From contig NZ_SUMC01000044.1 of assembly GCF_005047355.1 (NCBI RefSeq), positions 1-64,000 of the forward strand: a stretch of DNA of 64,000 bases, given 5' to 3'. Numbering within the stretch: position 1 is the stretch's first letter; each line of letters begins with the position of its first letter. A program made the position numbers and the translations under genes. Source of the DNA: Actinacidiphila oryziradicis. GTDB lineage: Bacteria; Actinomycetota; Actinomycetes; Streptomycetales; Streptomycetaceae. Shown here in pieces: positions 36,187 through 44,899 of this stretch. The notes beneath the pieces were generated by a model, which was given only the letters and a program-made list of their open reading frames with translations, did not search any database and was not told the origin of the DNA.

Positions 36187-37655
36187 GCGGCACCTATCTG
36201 GGCATGCCCGCCTTCCCCGAGGCGGCGAACAAATCCACGCAGAACACCCGAATGCGTGCCAATCTCACCCATGCCACCCACACCATCCGCGACAAGCGCG
36301 CCAAGGCCGTCGCCGAGCTGGAGGACTGGGCGCAGCTGCGGGCGGCCGGTGCCGCCATCAAGGACCGTGCGCTGCGCCACCTGGACCGCTACCTGGAACA
36401 GACGGAGGCTGCGGTCGTGGCCGCCGGCGGCCATGTGCACTGGGCGGCGGACGCGGAAGAGGCGAACGCGATCGTCACCGAACTCGTGCGGATGACGGGT
36501 GAGACGGAGGTCGTCAAGGTAAAGTCGATGGCCACGCAGGAGATCGGCCTCAACGACGCCCTGGCCGAGGCGGGGATCACCGCGTATGAGACCGACCTGG
36601 CCGAGCTGATCGTGCAGCTCGGCGACGACCTGCCCTCCCACATCCTGGTCCCGGCGATCCACCGCAACCGCTCGGAAATCCGGGACATCTTCAATGACGC
36701 CATGGGCAAGTGGGGCCGTCCCGCGCCCGAAGGACTGACGGACCGTCCGGCGGAGCTCGCGGATGCGGCGCGGCTGCATCTTCGGGAGAAGTTCCTGCGG
36801 GCGAAGGTGGGGATCTCCGGGGCGAACTTCATGGTCGCCGAGACCGGCACGCTGGTGGTCGTGGAATCCGAGGGCAATGGCCGGATGTGCCTGACCCTGC
36901 CCGAGACGCTGATCTCCGTCGTCGGCATCGAGAAGATCGTGCCCAGCTGGCAGGACCTGGAGGTGTTCCTGCAGTTGCTGCCCCGCTCGTCCACCGCCGA
37001 GCGGATGAACCCGTACACCTCGATGTGGACGGGCACCACGGATGCCGACGGCCCTCAGACCTTCCACCTGGTGCTCATCGACAACGGCCGCACGGACACC
37101 CTCGCCGACACCATCGGCCGTCAGGCGCTGCGCTGCATCCGCTGCTCGGCCTGCCTCAACGTCTGCCCGGTCTACGAGCGGGCCGGCGGCCACGCCTACG
37201 GCTCCGCCTACCCGGGCCCGATCGGCGCCATCCTCACCCCGCAACTGCGCGGCATCCAGAGCGAGCTGGACGCCTCGCTGCCCTATGCCTCGTCCTTGTG
37301 CGGCGCGTGCTACGAGGTGTGCCCGGTCGCGATCGACATCCCGGAAGTCCTGGTCCATCTGCGGGAGCGGGTCGTGGAGGGCGGTGAGGTGACGATCCAC
37401 GGCAACAGGACGATCATCAAGCCCGCCAAGGGCCATGCCGCCGAACGCGCGGCGATGCGCGCCGCCCGCTGGGCGCTGGACCATCCGGCCGCGCTGCGCA
37501 CCGGCCAGCGTCTGGCGTCCCGCACCCGCCGCCTGCACCCCAAGCGTCTTCCGGGGCCGGGAAGGGCCTGGTCGGAGACCCGCGACATCCCCACCGTGCC
37601 GGCCGAGTCCTTCCGTGACTGGTGGCAGCGCACCCGCGAGGAGAATCCCAAGTGA
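36183..37655 (+). CDS. lutB: Lactate utilisation Fe-S protein LutB
   Basis: A 490-residue protein. The N-terminal two-thirds is an LUD domain (VKVKSMATQEIGLN, ANFMVAETGTLVVVESEGNGR, LPETLISVVGIEKIVP). The C-terminal part has two 4Fe-4S motifs, CIRCSACLNVCPVY near 318 and CGACYEVCPVAID near 370. ATG 36183 overlaps the lutA stop as ATGA. It is the electron-transfer and scaffold subunit of the LutABC complex. Confidence 0.92.
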   Translation: MSGTYLGMPAFPEAANKSTQNTRMRANLTHATHTIRDKRAKAVAELEDWAQLRAAGAAIKDRALRHLDRYLEQTEAAVVAAGGHVHWAADAEEANAIVTELVRMTGETEVVKVKSMATQEIGLNDALAEAGITAYETDLAELIVQLGDDLPSHILVPAIHRNRSEIRDIFNDAMGKWGRPAPEGLTDRPAELADAARLHLREKFLRAKVGISGANFMVAETGTLVVVESEGNGRMCLTLPETLISVVGIEKIVPSWQDLEVFLQLLPRSSTAERMNPYTSMWTGTTDADGPQTFHLVLIDNGRTDTLADTIGRQALRCIRCSACLNVCPVYERAGGHAYGSAYPGPIGAILTPQLRGIQSELDASLPYASSLCGACYEVCPVAIDIPEVLVHLRERVVEGGEVTIHGNRTIIKPAKGHAAERAAMRAARWALDHPAALRTGQRLASRTRRLHPKRLPGPGRAWSETRDIPTVPAESFRDWWQRTREENPK

Positions 37656-38305
37656 GCACCCGAGACCAGATCCTGGGCCGGATCCGCCGCGCGCTGGCAG
37701 ATGTGCCCCGGGGCGAGACCCCCGGTGATGTCCCGGTCGAGCGCGACTATCTACGGGTCCATGGTGCGCGTACGCCTGAGGAGAGCGCCGACCTGCTCGC
37801 CGAGAACCTCGCCGACTACCGCGCCATCGTGCACCGCACCACCGCCGCGGAGCTGCCCGCCCGAATCGCCGCGGTGCTGGCCGACCGCAAGGCGCGCACC
37901 GTCGTCGTCCCGACCGGCCTGCCCGGGTCATGGCTGTCCGCCGCACCCGAGGTCGGACGGGTCGCGGACTCCCCCGCCCTGACGCCGTACGAGCTGGACG
38001 CCGTGGACAGCGTCGTCACCGGCTGCGCGGTCGCGATCGCCGAGACCGGCACCATCGTCCTGGACGCCGGGCCGGACCAGGGCCGCAGGCGGATCACTCT
38101 CGTGCCCGACCACCACATCTGCGTCGTCCGGGTGCCGGAGCAGGTGGTGGACTCGGTGCCGCAGTCCCTGGAGCGGCTGGACCCCGCCCGGCCGCTCACC
38201 TGGATCTCCGGCCCGTCGGCGACCAGCGACATCGAACTGGACCGGGTGGAGGGGGTACACGGCCCGCGCACCCTGGAGGTTGTCCTCGTCGTCCAAGATC
38301 TCTGA
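37652..38305 (+). CDS. lutC: Lactate utilisation protein LutC
   Basis: A 217-residue LUD-domain protein. It begins STRDQILGRIRRALAD and contains GCAVAIAETGTIVLDAGPDQGRR, VPDHHICVV and the C-terminal GVHGPRTLEVVLV typical of LutC/LldG. GTG 37652 overlaps the lutB stop as GTGA. It completes the lactate oxidation complex needed for the lactate formed from rhamnose. Confidence 0.92.
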   Translation: MSTRDQILGRIRRALADVPRGETPGDVPVERDYLRVHGARTPEESADLLAENLADYRAIVHRTTAAELPARIAAVLADRKARTVVVPTGLPGSWLSAAPEVGRVADSPALTPYELDAVDSVVTGCAVAIAETGTIVLDAGPDQGRRRITLVPDHHICVVRVPEQVVDSVPQSLERLDPARPLTWISGPSATSDIELDRVEGVHGPRTLEVVLVVQDL

Positions 38306-38394
38306 TGGAGTATCCGGGCGCGCCAGGCTGTCCTGACGGCTGATAGGCATGGACCTGAAGGGGGGGCCCGTCGCATTCCGTCAAGGAGTCCCCC

Positions 38395-39618
38395 ATGCGC
38401 ATGTCCTGGCGCTTGTCGGCCGTCGCCGCCCTGGCCGCGCTCGTCCCCGCCGTCGCCCTGCCCACCGCCTCCGCGGAGCCGGGTGCTGCCGCGGCGGCGA
38501 AACGCACCAGTCCGGCGCCCCTGCGGCTGGCGACGGACGATGGCATCCCGGGCCAGTACCTGGTCACCCTTCAGTCCATTCCCGCTGGGGGCGTCTCGAT
38601 CTTCGCCGGTAATTTCAAGATCAAGCCGCTGTACGTCTACGGCAGCGCGATGTTCGGCTTCGCCGCACAGCTCACCCAGTCGCAGGTCGCCCTGCTGCGG
38701 CAGAGCGCTCTCGTCTCCGAAGTCGAGCAGGACCGGCGCGTCCAGGTCTCCCCCGGCGAGCGGGCAGCGCCGCAGCCGGCGACAGCCGGCCGGGCCTCCG
38801 CCACCTCGTGGGGCCTGGAGCGGATCGCCGAGCGCCGGCTGAGCGGCCCCGTCACACAGGTCAAGGCGGACGGTCACTCAGTCACCTCTTACATCATCGA
38901 CAGCGGCATCGAGTTCTCCCACCCGGAGTTCGGCGGGCGCGCGGTGCTCGGCTCCGACCAGATCCACGACGGACGCAACGGCGTGGACTGCAACGGCCAC
39001 GGCACTCATGTGGCCGGCACCGTCGGCGGCGCCACCACCGGGGTGGCCAAGAAGACCAAGCTGGTCGCGGTCCGGGTCTTCGACTGCACCGGAGAGAGCG
39101 CCAACTCGACCATCATCGCCGGGATCGACTGGGTGACCGCCAACGCCAAGAAGCCGGCCGTCGCCAACCTGTCGCTGGGCGGCCCCTACTCCAACGCCGT
39201 GAACACCAGCCTCAACGCCCTGGCAGACAAGGGTGTGTTCCTGGCCGTCGCGGCCGGCAACAGCAATGCCAACTCCTGCCTCACCTCGCCGGCCAGCGCC
39301 CGCGGGGCGTTCACCGTGGCCGCCACCGACCAGTTGGACCGCAAGGCGTCCTTCAGCAACTGGGGCAGCTGTGTGGACATCAACGCCCCCGGTGTGGCCA
39401 TCCACTCCGCCTATCTGGGCGGTGGGTACGCGGACCTGAGCGGCACCTCCATGGCGTCGCCGCACGTCGCGGGCATCGCGGCGCTCTACAAGGACACCTT
39501 CGGGGACAAGTCCACCCCGGCCGTGGCGAACTGGCTCCTCAACAACGCGACCCCGGGCATCCCCTCCGACGCGGCGTCCGGCACCCCGAAGGCTTTCGCC
39601 TACACCGGCGGGCTCTGA
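38395..39618 (+). CDS. Secreted subtilisin-like (S8) serine protease
   Basis: A 407-residue preproprotein. Residues 1-27 are a Sec signal (LPTASA cleavage). An inhibitor-I9-like propeptide follows (GQYLVTLQS to QDRRVQVSPG). The catalytic triad is complete: Asp in IIDSGIEFSHPEF near 168, His in NGHGTHVAGTVGG near 203 and Ser in GTSMASPHVAG near 351. The oxyanion Asn is in AAGNSNANSC. Length and cysteine pattern fit the proteinase K-like group of Streptomyces. AAGGAG precedes ATG 38395. Confidence 0.93.
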   Translation: MRMSWRLSAVAALAALVPAVALPTASAEPGAAAAAKRTSPAPLRLATDDGIPGQYLVTLQSIPAGGVSIFAGNFKIKPLYVYGSAMFGFAAQLTQSQVALLRQSALVSEVEQDRRVQVSPGERAAPQPATAGRASATSWGLERIAERRLSGPVTQVKADGHSVTSYIIDSGIEFSHPEFGGRAVLGSDQIHDGRNGVDCNGHGTHVAGTVGGATTGVAKKTKLVAVRVFDCTGESANSTIIAGIDWVTANAKKPAVANLSLGGPYSNAVNTSLNALADKGVFLAVAAGNSNANSCLTSPASARGAFTVAATDQLDRKASFSNWGSCVDINAPGVAIHSAYLGGGYADLSGTSMASPHVAGIAALYKDTFGDKSTPAVANWLLNNATPGIPSDAASGTPKAFAYTGGL

Positions 39619-39620
39619 TC

Positions 39621-41279
39621 TCACTTGGCCTCCGCATAGCACGCGACCGCATGGCTCTCCAGCGGGAACGGTACGGGGGTGGGGCCGAAGACCAGGCCGC
39701 GGGCTTCCTCCGCGGCCTGGGTCACTGCCTGTTCGACCGCCGGCACCGTCTCGGCGGGGGCGTGGACGACAACCTCGTCGTGCTGGAAGAAGACCAGCCG
39801 CGGCGCGCCGTCCAGCCCGGCGAGCCTGCGCCGCAGCGCGGCCAGCAGCGCCAGCGCCCAGTCCGCGGCGCTGGCCTGGATGACGAAGTTACGGGTGAAC
39901 CTGCCACGGGCCCGGGCGTCCGAGGGATTCTCGCCCTCGGACGCCTCCCAGCCAGGGGATGTACGGCCCAGCCGGGAGCGGACGACTCCGCCTTGTTCGC
40001 CGGTGCGGGCGGCCGACTCGACCAGCCCCATCGCGTCCGGGAAACGGCGGCGCAGCACATTGAGCAGCGGGCCCACCTCCCCGCTCGTCTGCCCGTACAT
40101 CGCGCCGAGCAGGCCGAGCTTGGCGCGCTGCCGGTCACCGTCGAAGGCGGTGCGGGCCATGCCCGCATACAGGTCACCCTCGGCTGCCGCCCTGACCAGG
40201 CCCGGGTCGCCGGACAGGGCGGCCAGCACACGGGGTTCCAGCTGTCCCGCGTCGGCGACGACCAGCCGGTGCCCGGGATCGGCGACCACGGCGGAGCGCA
40301 GCAGCCGGGGGATCTGCAACGCACCGCCGCCACGGGTCGCCCAGCGGCCGGAGACGACACCGCCGACCACATACTCCGGGCGGAATCTGCCGCCGCGTAC
40401 CCACTGCTCGCGCCACGCCCAGCCATTGGCCGTGTGGATCCGGGACAGCTCCTTGTAGCGCAGCAGCAGTGCCGCCGCCGGGTGGTTCACCTCGCGCAGC
40501 ACCCAGGAGCGGGTGGAGGCCAGCTGCACCCCGGCCTGGGCGAAGGCCTGCAGGACCTGGGCGGGCGAGTCGGGGTTGACCGGGCGGCCGAGCGCCTCCT
40601 GGACCTGCCTGGCCAGTTCGGCCAGCAGCTTCGGCCGGACGCCGCCGGCCGGGCGGGGTCCGAGCAGGCCGGTGAGCAGCTCGTCGTGGACGGCCGCGCT
40701 CCATGGCAGACCGTCGTAACCCATCTCGGCCGCCGCCAAGGAGCCCGCGGACTCCGCCGCGCACAGCAGGCGCATCCGTTCGGGATGGTCCACGAGCGCA
40801 ATGCGGCGCTGCTGTTCGGCATGGACCGCGACCACCGCCTCCAGCGGATCCGTCTCGGGAGGCAGCCGCTGCCGGTCGGCTGCGAAGAGCACCGGCTGGT
40901 CGTCGGCTGAGCCCTCCGACGGGTCGGCGGGCACCGGCAGGCCATGGAGCCGTGCCCAGGCCGCACCGAGCGTCCGGGGCTGACCGTACTGCTCGTCGTG
41001 GGCCAGGAGCAGTGCCTCGGTGAGCTTGAGGTCGTGGCAGCGGGCGAGCCTGGCCGGGAGATGGTCGAGCAGCCGGGGGTACAGCTCGTCCGTGGCCGCC
41101 CAGACCCAGCGCGGCGGCTGCCGCTGCCCCAGCTCCCGCTCTGCGAGGGCAGCCGCGAGGTCGGCGGCATGCTCGGGCGGCCCTGCGGGACTGCCGTCCT
41201 CGGCGAGCGGTCGCAGTCGGCCGCCGGACCCTGCGGGGTCTGCGGCCACGGCAATCAGGGGGCTCGTCGGAACGGTCAT
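39621..41279 (-). CDS. PolA-type bifunctional 3'-5' exonuclease/DNA polymerase
   Basis: A 552-residue family A polymerase without a 5'-3' exonuclease domain. Polymerase motifs: A as VVADAGQLEPRVLA (usual DYSQIELR), B as RQRAKLGLLGAMYGQ, and C as FFQHDEVVVHAP. The N-terminal 180 residues occupy the exonuclease position, but no DxE pair of a 3'-5' exonuclease is visible, so proofreading is doubtful. These short Pol I paralogues are widespread in actinobacteria alongside full PolA. It is convergent with the protease gene, 2 bases from its stop. Confidence 0.88.
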   Translation of the reverse strand: MTVPTSPLIAVAADPAGSGGRLRPLAEDGSPAGPPEHAADLAAALAERELGQRQPPRWVWAATDELYPRLLDHLPARLARCHDLKLTEALLLAHDEQYGQPRTLGAAWARLHGLPVPADPSEGSADDQPVLFAADRQRLPPETDPLEAVVAVHAEQQRRIALVDHPERMRLLCAAESAGSLAAAEMGYDGLPWSAAVHDELLTGLLGPRPAGGVRPKLLAELARQVQEALGRPVNPDSPAQVLQAFAQAGVQLASTRSWVLREVNHPAAALLLRYKELSRIHTANGWAWREQWVRGGRFRPEYVVGGVVSGRWATRGGGALQIPRLLRSAVVADPGHRLVVADAGQLEPRVLAALSGDPGLVRAAAEGDLYAGMARTAFDGDRQRAKLGLLGAMYGQTSGEVGPLLNVLRRRFPDAMGLVESAARTGEQGGVVRSRLGRTSPGWEASEGENPSDARARGRFTRNFVIQASAADWALALLAALRRRLAGLDGAPRLVFFQHDEVVVHAPAETVPAVEQAVTQAAEEARGLVFGPTPVPFPLESHAVACYAEAK

Positions 41280-41365
41280 GTTCCGACACTAGACGCGACC
41301 ACTGACAGCCCCGGCGCCTGCTGGGGCGCCTGCGGCGCTCTCCCCTCCCCGCCCCTTCCCTTAGG

Positions 41366-41520
41366 GGCCGCGCGAATAGGTGGGGTGGAGGAAGGAGCGG
41401 GGCGAGGGGCAAGTCTGGCAAGGCGGAGGAGGGAGGCGACGCGGAGCGTCGTCGACCGACGACAACGCCGCCAGGCGCCGCCCATCGGCGCGCGACGCCG
41501 CCCCACCTATTCGCGCGGCC
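41366..41520. repeat. Element bounded by perfect 20-bp inverted repeats
   Basis: The left arm 41366-41385 (GGCCGCGCGAATAGGTGGGG) is the exact complement of the right arm 41501-41520. Pairing continues imperfectly inward. The 115-base interior contains further short palindromes and no frame. Size and termini suit a MITE-like or structured intergenic element; a long terminator-like structure is the alternative. Confidence 0.6.
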
Positions 41521-41677
41521 TCTTAACCGGGGGCTCCGCCCCCGGACCCGCCCCCTACGCCCTGCGGGCGGGGGGACCCCCCCGGGTCCTTCAAACGCCG
41601 GACGGGCTGAACTGTCATGGCGTTGTAGGCAGGCGTGCCGCAGGGCGATAGGGGCACCTCCCATGCCCTTGAGGCTA

Positions 41678-41755
41678 TGGGGGAGGGCGGGCACAACGCC
41701 GACCACCGGCCCGCGCATGAACACCGGGGCCCGGGCGGAGCCCTGGTTTCGGGAA
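41678..41755 (+). repeat. Dispersed intergenic repeat, copy 2
   Basis: The core GGGGGAGGGCGGGCACAAC, then CCGACCACCGGCCC, then GGGGCCCGGGCGGAGCCC and GGTTTCGGGAAGG, matches 57134-57215 at most positions and the inverted short copy at 18857-18905. It is followed by degenerate GGGGGCACCTCC repeats. Confidence 0.65.
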
Positions 41756-41817
41756 GGTGGGGGCACCTCCTGGGGGCACCTCCCGGCCGAAGGCTGGGGG
41801 AGGTAGCTGGGGGAAAG

Positions 41818-42195
41818 TCAGGGGAGAGGCCCGCCGCGGGCGACCCGCAGCCCCCACAGCACCAGCGGCACCTGGAGCGGGAGACGGGCGTACGCGACGG
41901 CCCTGAGCGGGGCCGGGCGGCTCCGCCAGTCCACCGCCATCCGGAAGTTCGCGGGAAGGACCGCGGTGAACAGGACCGCGGCAAGGGCGCCGCCCGCCCG
42001 GCGGGTGCGGGGCTGGGCGACAGCCGCGGCGACGACCAGCTCCGCCGCGCCGCTGAGGTATGTCCACGTACGCGGGGATCCTGGCAGGACCCGGGGGACG
42101 ATGGCGTCGAACGGGCGCGGGGCCAGGAAGTGCGCGACCCCGGCGCCGGCGAGCAGACCCGCCAGGAGCCGGGCGGAGCGATCAGGTGCTGGCAT
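41818..42195 (-). CDS. DoxX-like small membrane protein
   Basis: A 125-residue protein with four hydrophobic segments. It opens with LLAGLLAGAGVAHFLAPRPFDAIVPRVLPG and continues TYLSGAAELVVAAAV and FTAVLPANFRMAVDW, a pattern of DoxX/DoxD-type four-helix membrane proteins. The function is not established. Its start is 5 bases from the stop of the upstream ABC exporter, so the two genes are probably co-transcribed. Confidence 0.72.
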   Translation of the reverse strand: MPAPDRSARLLAGLLAGAGVAHFLAPRPFDAIVPRVLPGSPRTWTYLSGAAELVVAAAVAQPRTRRAGGALAAVLFTAVLPANFRMAVDWRSRPAPLRAVAYARLPLQVPLVLWGLRVARGGPLP

Positions 42196-42200
42196 GGGGT

Positions 42201-44003
42201 TCAGACTACGGGCGTGAGCTGGGCGTCGCGGCGTACGAGGGCGGTGTACCGGCCGTCCAGTGCCAGGAGTTCGTCGTGGGTGCCGCGTTCGGCGATCCGG
42301 CCGTGGTCGAGGACGACGATCTGGTCGGCGTCGCGGACGGTGGAGAGCCGGTGGGCGATGGTGATGGTCGTACGGCCGGCGGAGAGGGAGTCGATGGCTT
42401 CCTGGACGGCGAGTTCGGTGCGGGTGTCGAGGGCGCTGGTGGCTTCGTCGAGGATCAGGACGGGCGGGTCCCGCAGGATGGTGCGGGCGATCGCGAGGCG
42501 CTGCTTCTCACCGCCGGAGAAGCGGTAGCCGCGTTCGCCGACGAGCGTGTCGTAGCCGTCGGGGAGGCTGGTGATGTGGTCGTGGATCTGCGCGGCCCTG
42601 GCGGCGTCGGCCAGTTCGTCGTCGGTGGCGTCGGGTTTGGCGAAGCGGAGGTTCTCGGCGACGGAGGCGTGGAAGAGGTAGGTCTCCTGGGAGACGACGC
42701 CGATGGATTCGGCGAGGGTGTCGAAGGCCAGGTCACGTACGTCGATGCCGTCCAGAGTGACCCGGCCGCCGGTGACGTCGTACAGCCGCGGCACCAGGTA
42801 GCTGAGGGTGCTCTTGCCGGAACCGGTGGCGCCTACGACGGCGAGACTGCCGCCGGCCGGGACGGTCAGGTTGATGCTGTCGAGCGTAGGGGCTTTGGAG
42901 AGCGGGTCGTACGAGAAGCGCACGTCCTCGAAGCGGACGTCCCCGCGGGCGCGTTCCAGACGGACGGGGTCGGCGCGTTCGGTGATGTCGACGGGCAGGT
43001 CGAGGTATTCGAAGATGCGCTGGAAGAGTGCGAGGGAGCTCTGCACCTCCACACCGGTGGAGAGCAGTTGGACCGTGGGCCGGAGCAGGCCCTGCTGGAG
43101 CGATACGAAGGCGACGAGGGTGCCGGTGCTGACGGCGGGCCCGCCCGCGTCGAGGGAGATGCCCGCGGCCCAGTAGATGAGGGCGGGCATGGCGGCCATG
43201 ACGATCCCGATGACGGACATCCGCCAGCGTCCGGCCATGTTGGAGCGGACCTCGAGGTCGACGAGCTGTTCGGACTCCTCGGCGAAGGACGCGGTGAGCG
43301 AGTCGGCGCGGCCCATGGTGCGGCCGAGGAGGATGCCGCTGACGGAGAGCGACTCGGTGACGATCGCGGACATCGCGGCCATCTGCTTCTGCCGCTTGGT
43401 GGTGATCCTCTTGCGTTCGGCACCGACCTTGCGGCTGATCCACACGAACAGCGGGAGCAGGAGCAGCGAGACGATCGTGAGCCGCCAGTCGAGGGCGAGC
43501 ATGGCGACGACGGAGGCGATGACGCTGGTGAGGTTGGAGACCAGCGAGGTCGCGGTGGAGGTGACGGTGGCCTGCATGCCGCCGATGTCGTTGGCGATGC
43601 GGGACTGCACCTCGCCGGTGCGGGTGCGGGTGAAGAAGGCGAGCGACATCCGTTGCAGTTGGGCGTAGACGGAGGTCCGCAGGTCGTGCATGACGCGCTG
43701 GCCGACGGTGGTGGAGATCAGCGTCTGCAGGACGCCGAAGACGCTGTTGAGGACAGCGGTGGCGATCATGCCGAGGGCAAGCAGGCTGAGCAGTCCGGTG
43801 CGGCGCTCCGGAAGCGCGGTGTCGAGGATCGCGCGGAGCAGGAACGGCGAGGCGATGGTGACGAGTGAGGCTGCGGCGACCAGCAGTCCTACGAAGGCCA
43901 GCCGGCCCCGGTAGGGGCGGAAGAGGCGCAGGACGCGGCGTACGTCAGCGGGGTTGTCGGGGTCCTTGGGCGGTGGCGTCCACCGTGGTTCTCGGGGGTG
44001 CAT
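42201..44003 (-). CDS. ABC exporter, fused membrane and ATPase domains
   Basis: A 600-residue half-transporter. Six membrane segments lie in residues 30-310, followed by a complete ATPase: Walker A GATGSGKST, Q-loop VSQETYLFHAS, signature FSGGEKQR, Walker B VLILDEATSALD and switch His in IAHRLSTV. It should work as a homodimeric multidrug- or lipid-type exporter. ATG 44003 with GAAGGAG is preferred; an upstream in-frame start at 44072 would run through the MarR operator. It is divergent from a MarR gene that probably represses it. Confidence 0.9.
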   Translation of the reverse strand: MHPREPRWTPPPKDPDNPADVRRVLRLFRPYRGRLAFVGLLVAAASLVTIASPFLLRAILDTALPERRTGLLSLLALGMIATAVLNSVFGVLQTLISTTVGQRVMHDLRTSVYAQLQRMSLAFFTRTRTGEVQSRIANDIGGMQATVTSTATSLVSNLTSVIASVVAMLALDWRLTIVSLLLLPLFVWISRKVGAERKRITTKRQKQMAAMSAIVTESLSVSGILLGRTMGRADSLTASFAEESEQLVDLEVRSNMAGRWRMSVIGIVMAAMPALIYWAAGISLDAGGPAVSTGTLVAFVSLQQGLLRPTVQLLSTGVEVQSSLALFQRIFEYLDLPVDITERADPVRLERARGDVRFEDVRFSYDPLSKAPTLDSINLTVPAGGSLAVVGATGSGKSTLSYLVPRLYDVTGGRVTLDGIDVRDLAFDTLAESIGVVSQETYLFHASVAENLRFAKPDATDDELADAARAAQIHDHITSLPDGYDTLVGERGYRFSGGEKQRLAIARTILRDPPVLILDEATSALDTRTELAVQEAIDSLSAGRTTITIAHRLSTVRDADQIVVLDHGRIAERGTHDELLALDGRYTALVRRDAQLTPVV

Positions 44004-44048
44004 GGGCTCCTTCGGGGGCCTTGAGGGTTGGAGCGACGTAGCAGAGCA

Positions 44049-44081
44049 TAGTTCATTGTTACCTATACTCACAATGAGCTA
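44049..44081. promoter_or_regulatory. MarR-type operator and divergent promoter
   Basis: TAGTTCATTGT (44049-44059) and ACAATGAGCTA (44071-44081) form an inverted repeat with one mismatch across an 11-base spacer. TATACT (44064-44069) inside the spacer fits a rightward -10 box, and TAGGTA on the other strand a leftward one. The site covers both promoters between the MarR gene and the exporter, so autoregulation and exporter control are predicted. Confidence 0.65.
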
Positions 44082-44101
44082 GATCCTGATAAGGTCGCGG
44101 T

Positions 44102-44572
44102 ATGGCCACCGACACCGCCGAGACCACTGGCCGACTCGCCGACCAGCTGCTACGCCTCACCAAACGGCTGCGCAAGGGCCATGTCCGGCGGCTCACGCCG
44201 CTTGGGATCACCCCGACGCAGGCGCGTGTGCTGCAGATCCTGGCCCATGCCGAGGCGCACGCCGAGCAGCCGCCCAGGATGGCGGATCTGGCCGAGCGCC
44301 TCGATGTGGTGCCGCGCTCGGTCACCACGCTGGTGGACGCCCTGGAGGTCGCGGGCCTGGCCCGCCGCAGTCAGGATCCGGCCAATCGGCGGGTGGTCCG
44401 AGTCACCCTCACAGAGGCAGGCCAGGAGGTGCTCGCGCGGCTGTGGCAGGCGCGGCGCGAGGCCGCGGAAGAGCTGCTGGCTCCCCTGTCAGGGGATCAG
44501 CGGGAGGCGTTGAGCGCACTCCTGGAGCAACTCGACGTGGCGCGCTGCGGGGTGGACAAGGGCCCGACCTGA
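44102..44572 (+). CDS. MarR-family transcriptional regulator
   Basis: A 156-residue winged-helix regulator. The recognition helix region is MADLAERLDVVPRSVTTLVDALEVAGLARR near 60-90 and the wing is DPANRRVVRVTLTEAGQ. Helices at both ends form the dimer. It is divergent from the ABC exporter and next to the AT-richer palindrome that is its likely operator. The ligand is unknown, probably an exporter substrate. Confidence 0.9.
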   Translation: MATDTAETTGRLADQLLRLTKRLRKGHVRRLTPLGITPTQARVLQILAHAEAHAEQPPRMADLAERLDVVPRSVTTLVDALEVAGLARRSQDPANRRVVRVTLTEAGQEVLARLWQARREAAEELLAPLSGDQREALSALLEQLDVARCGVDKGPT

Positions 44573-44662
44573 GGAAAGCTCAGCCAGACATCATTGGTAC
44601 CTCACAACCTTCTCACAAATTTCCCCGACGGTAGGTGTTACTGCCAACCGAGGGAGCACGTT

Positions 44663-44899
44663 GTGGGACACCGGGATATACGGAGAGGGGCGACACGCAC
44701 GAGGGGGGTGACCGCCGCCGTGGCGGTGGCCGGAATCGTGGGTGTCTGGACCATGGTCGGCGCTCTTGAGAACGCCTCCGAGCCGACGCCCAGCAGCAGC
44801 ACTGCGAATACCGGGACCAGCTCCAACCTGCAGGCCCCGGCCTCGGCCCCCACCGCCGCAGACTCGGGGTCCAGCGACTCGACCTCGGGGAGCTCCTGA
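44663..44899 (+). CDS. Small membrane-anchored protein of the redox operon
   Basis: A 78-residue protein from GTG 44663 (GGGAG upstream). It has a basic start, one membrane segment (VTAAVAVAGIVGVWTMVGAL) and a Ser/Thr/Ala/Pro-rich extracytoplasmic tail. It overlaps apbE as TGATG. Operons like this often start with a larger FMN-binding protein carrying a flavinylation motif (Ser/Thr-Gly-Ala-Thr); no such motif is seen here, so it may be an assembly or anchor subunit. I do not recognise a named family. Confidence 0.6.
   Translation: MGHRDIRRGATRTRGVTAAVAVAGIVGVWTMVGALENASEPTPSSSTANTGTSSNLQAPASAPTAADSGSSDSTSGSS

Larger units (their letters stand above)
41280..41817. other. Long repeat-rich spacer without genes
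   Basis: This 538-base region holds a 155-base element with inverted termini (41366-41520), a GC-rich run with the palindrome GGGGCTCCGCCCCCGG (41530-41547), and copy 2 of a dispersed repeat (41678-41755). Frames crossing it are low-complexity and unsupported. Confidence 0.6.

Noticed and set aside
44003-44072. N-terminal extension of the ABC exporter to 44072
   Set aside because: It would be translated through the MarR operator and promoter, and a good ribosome site precedes ATG 44003.
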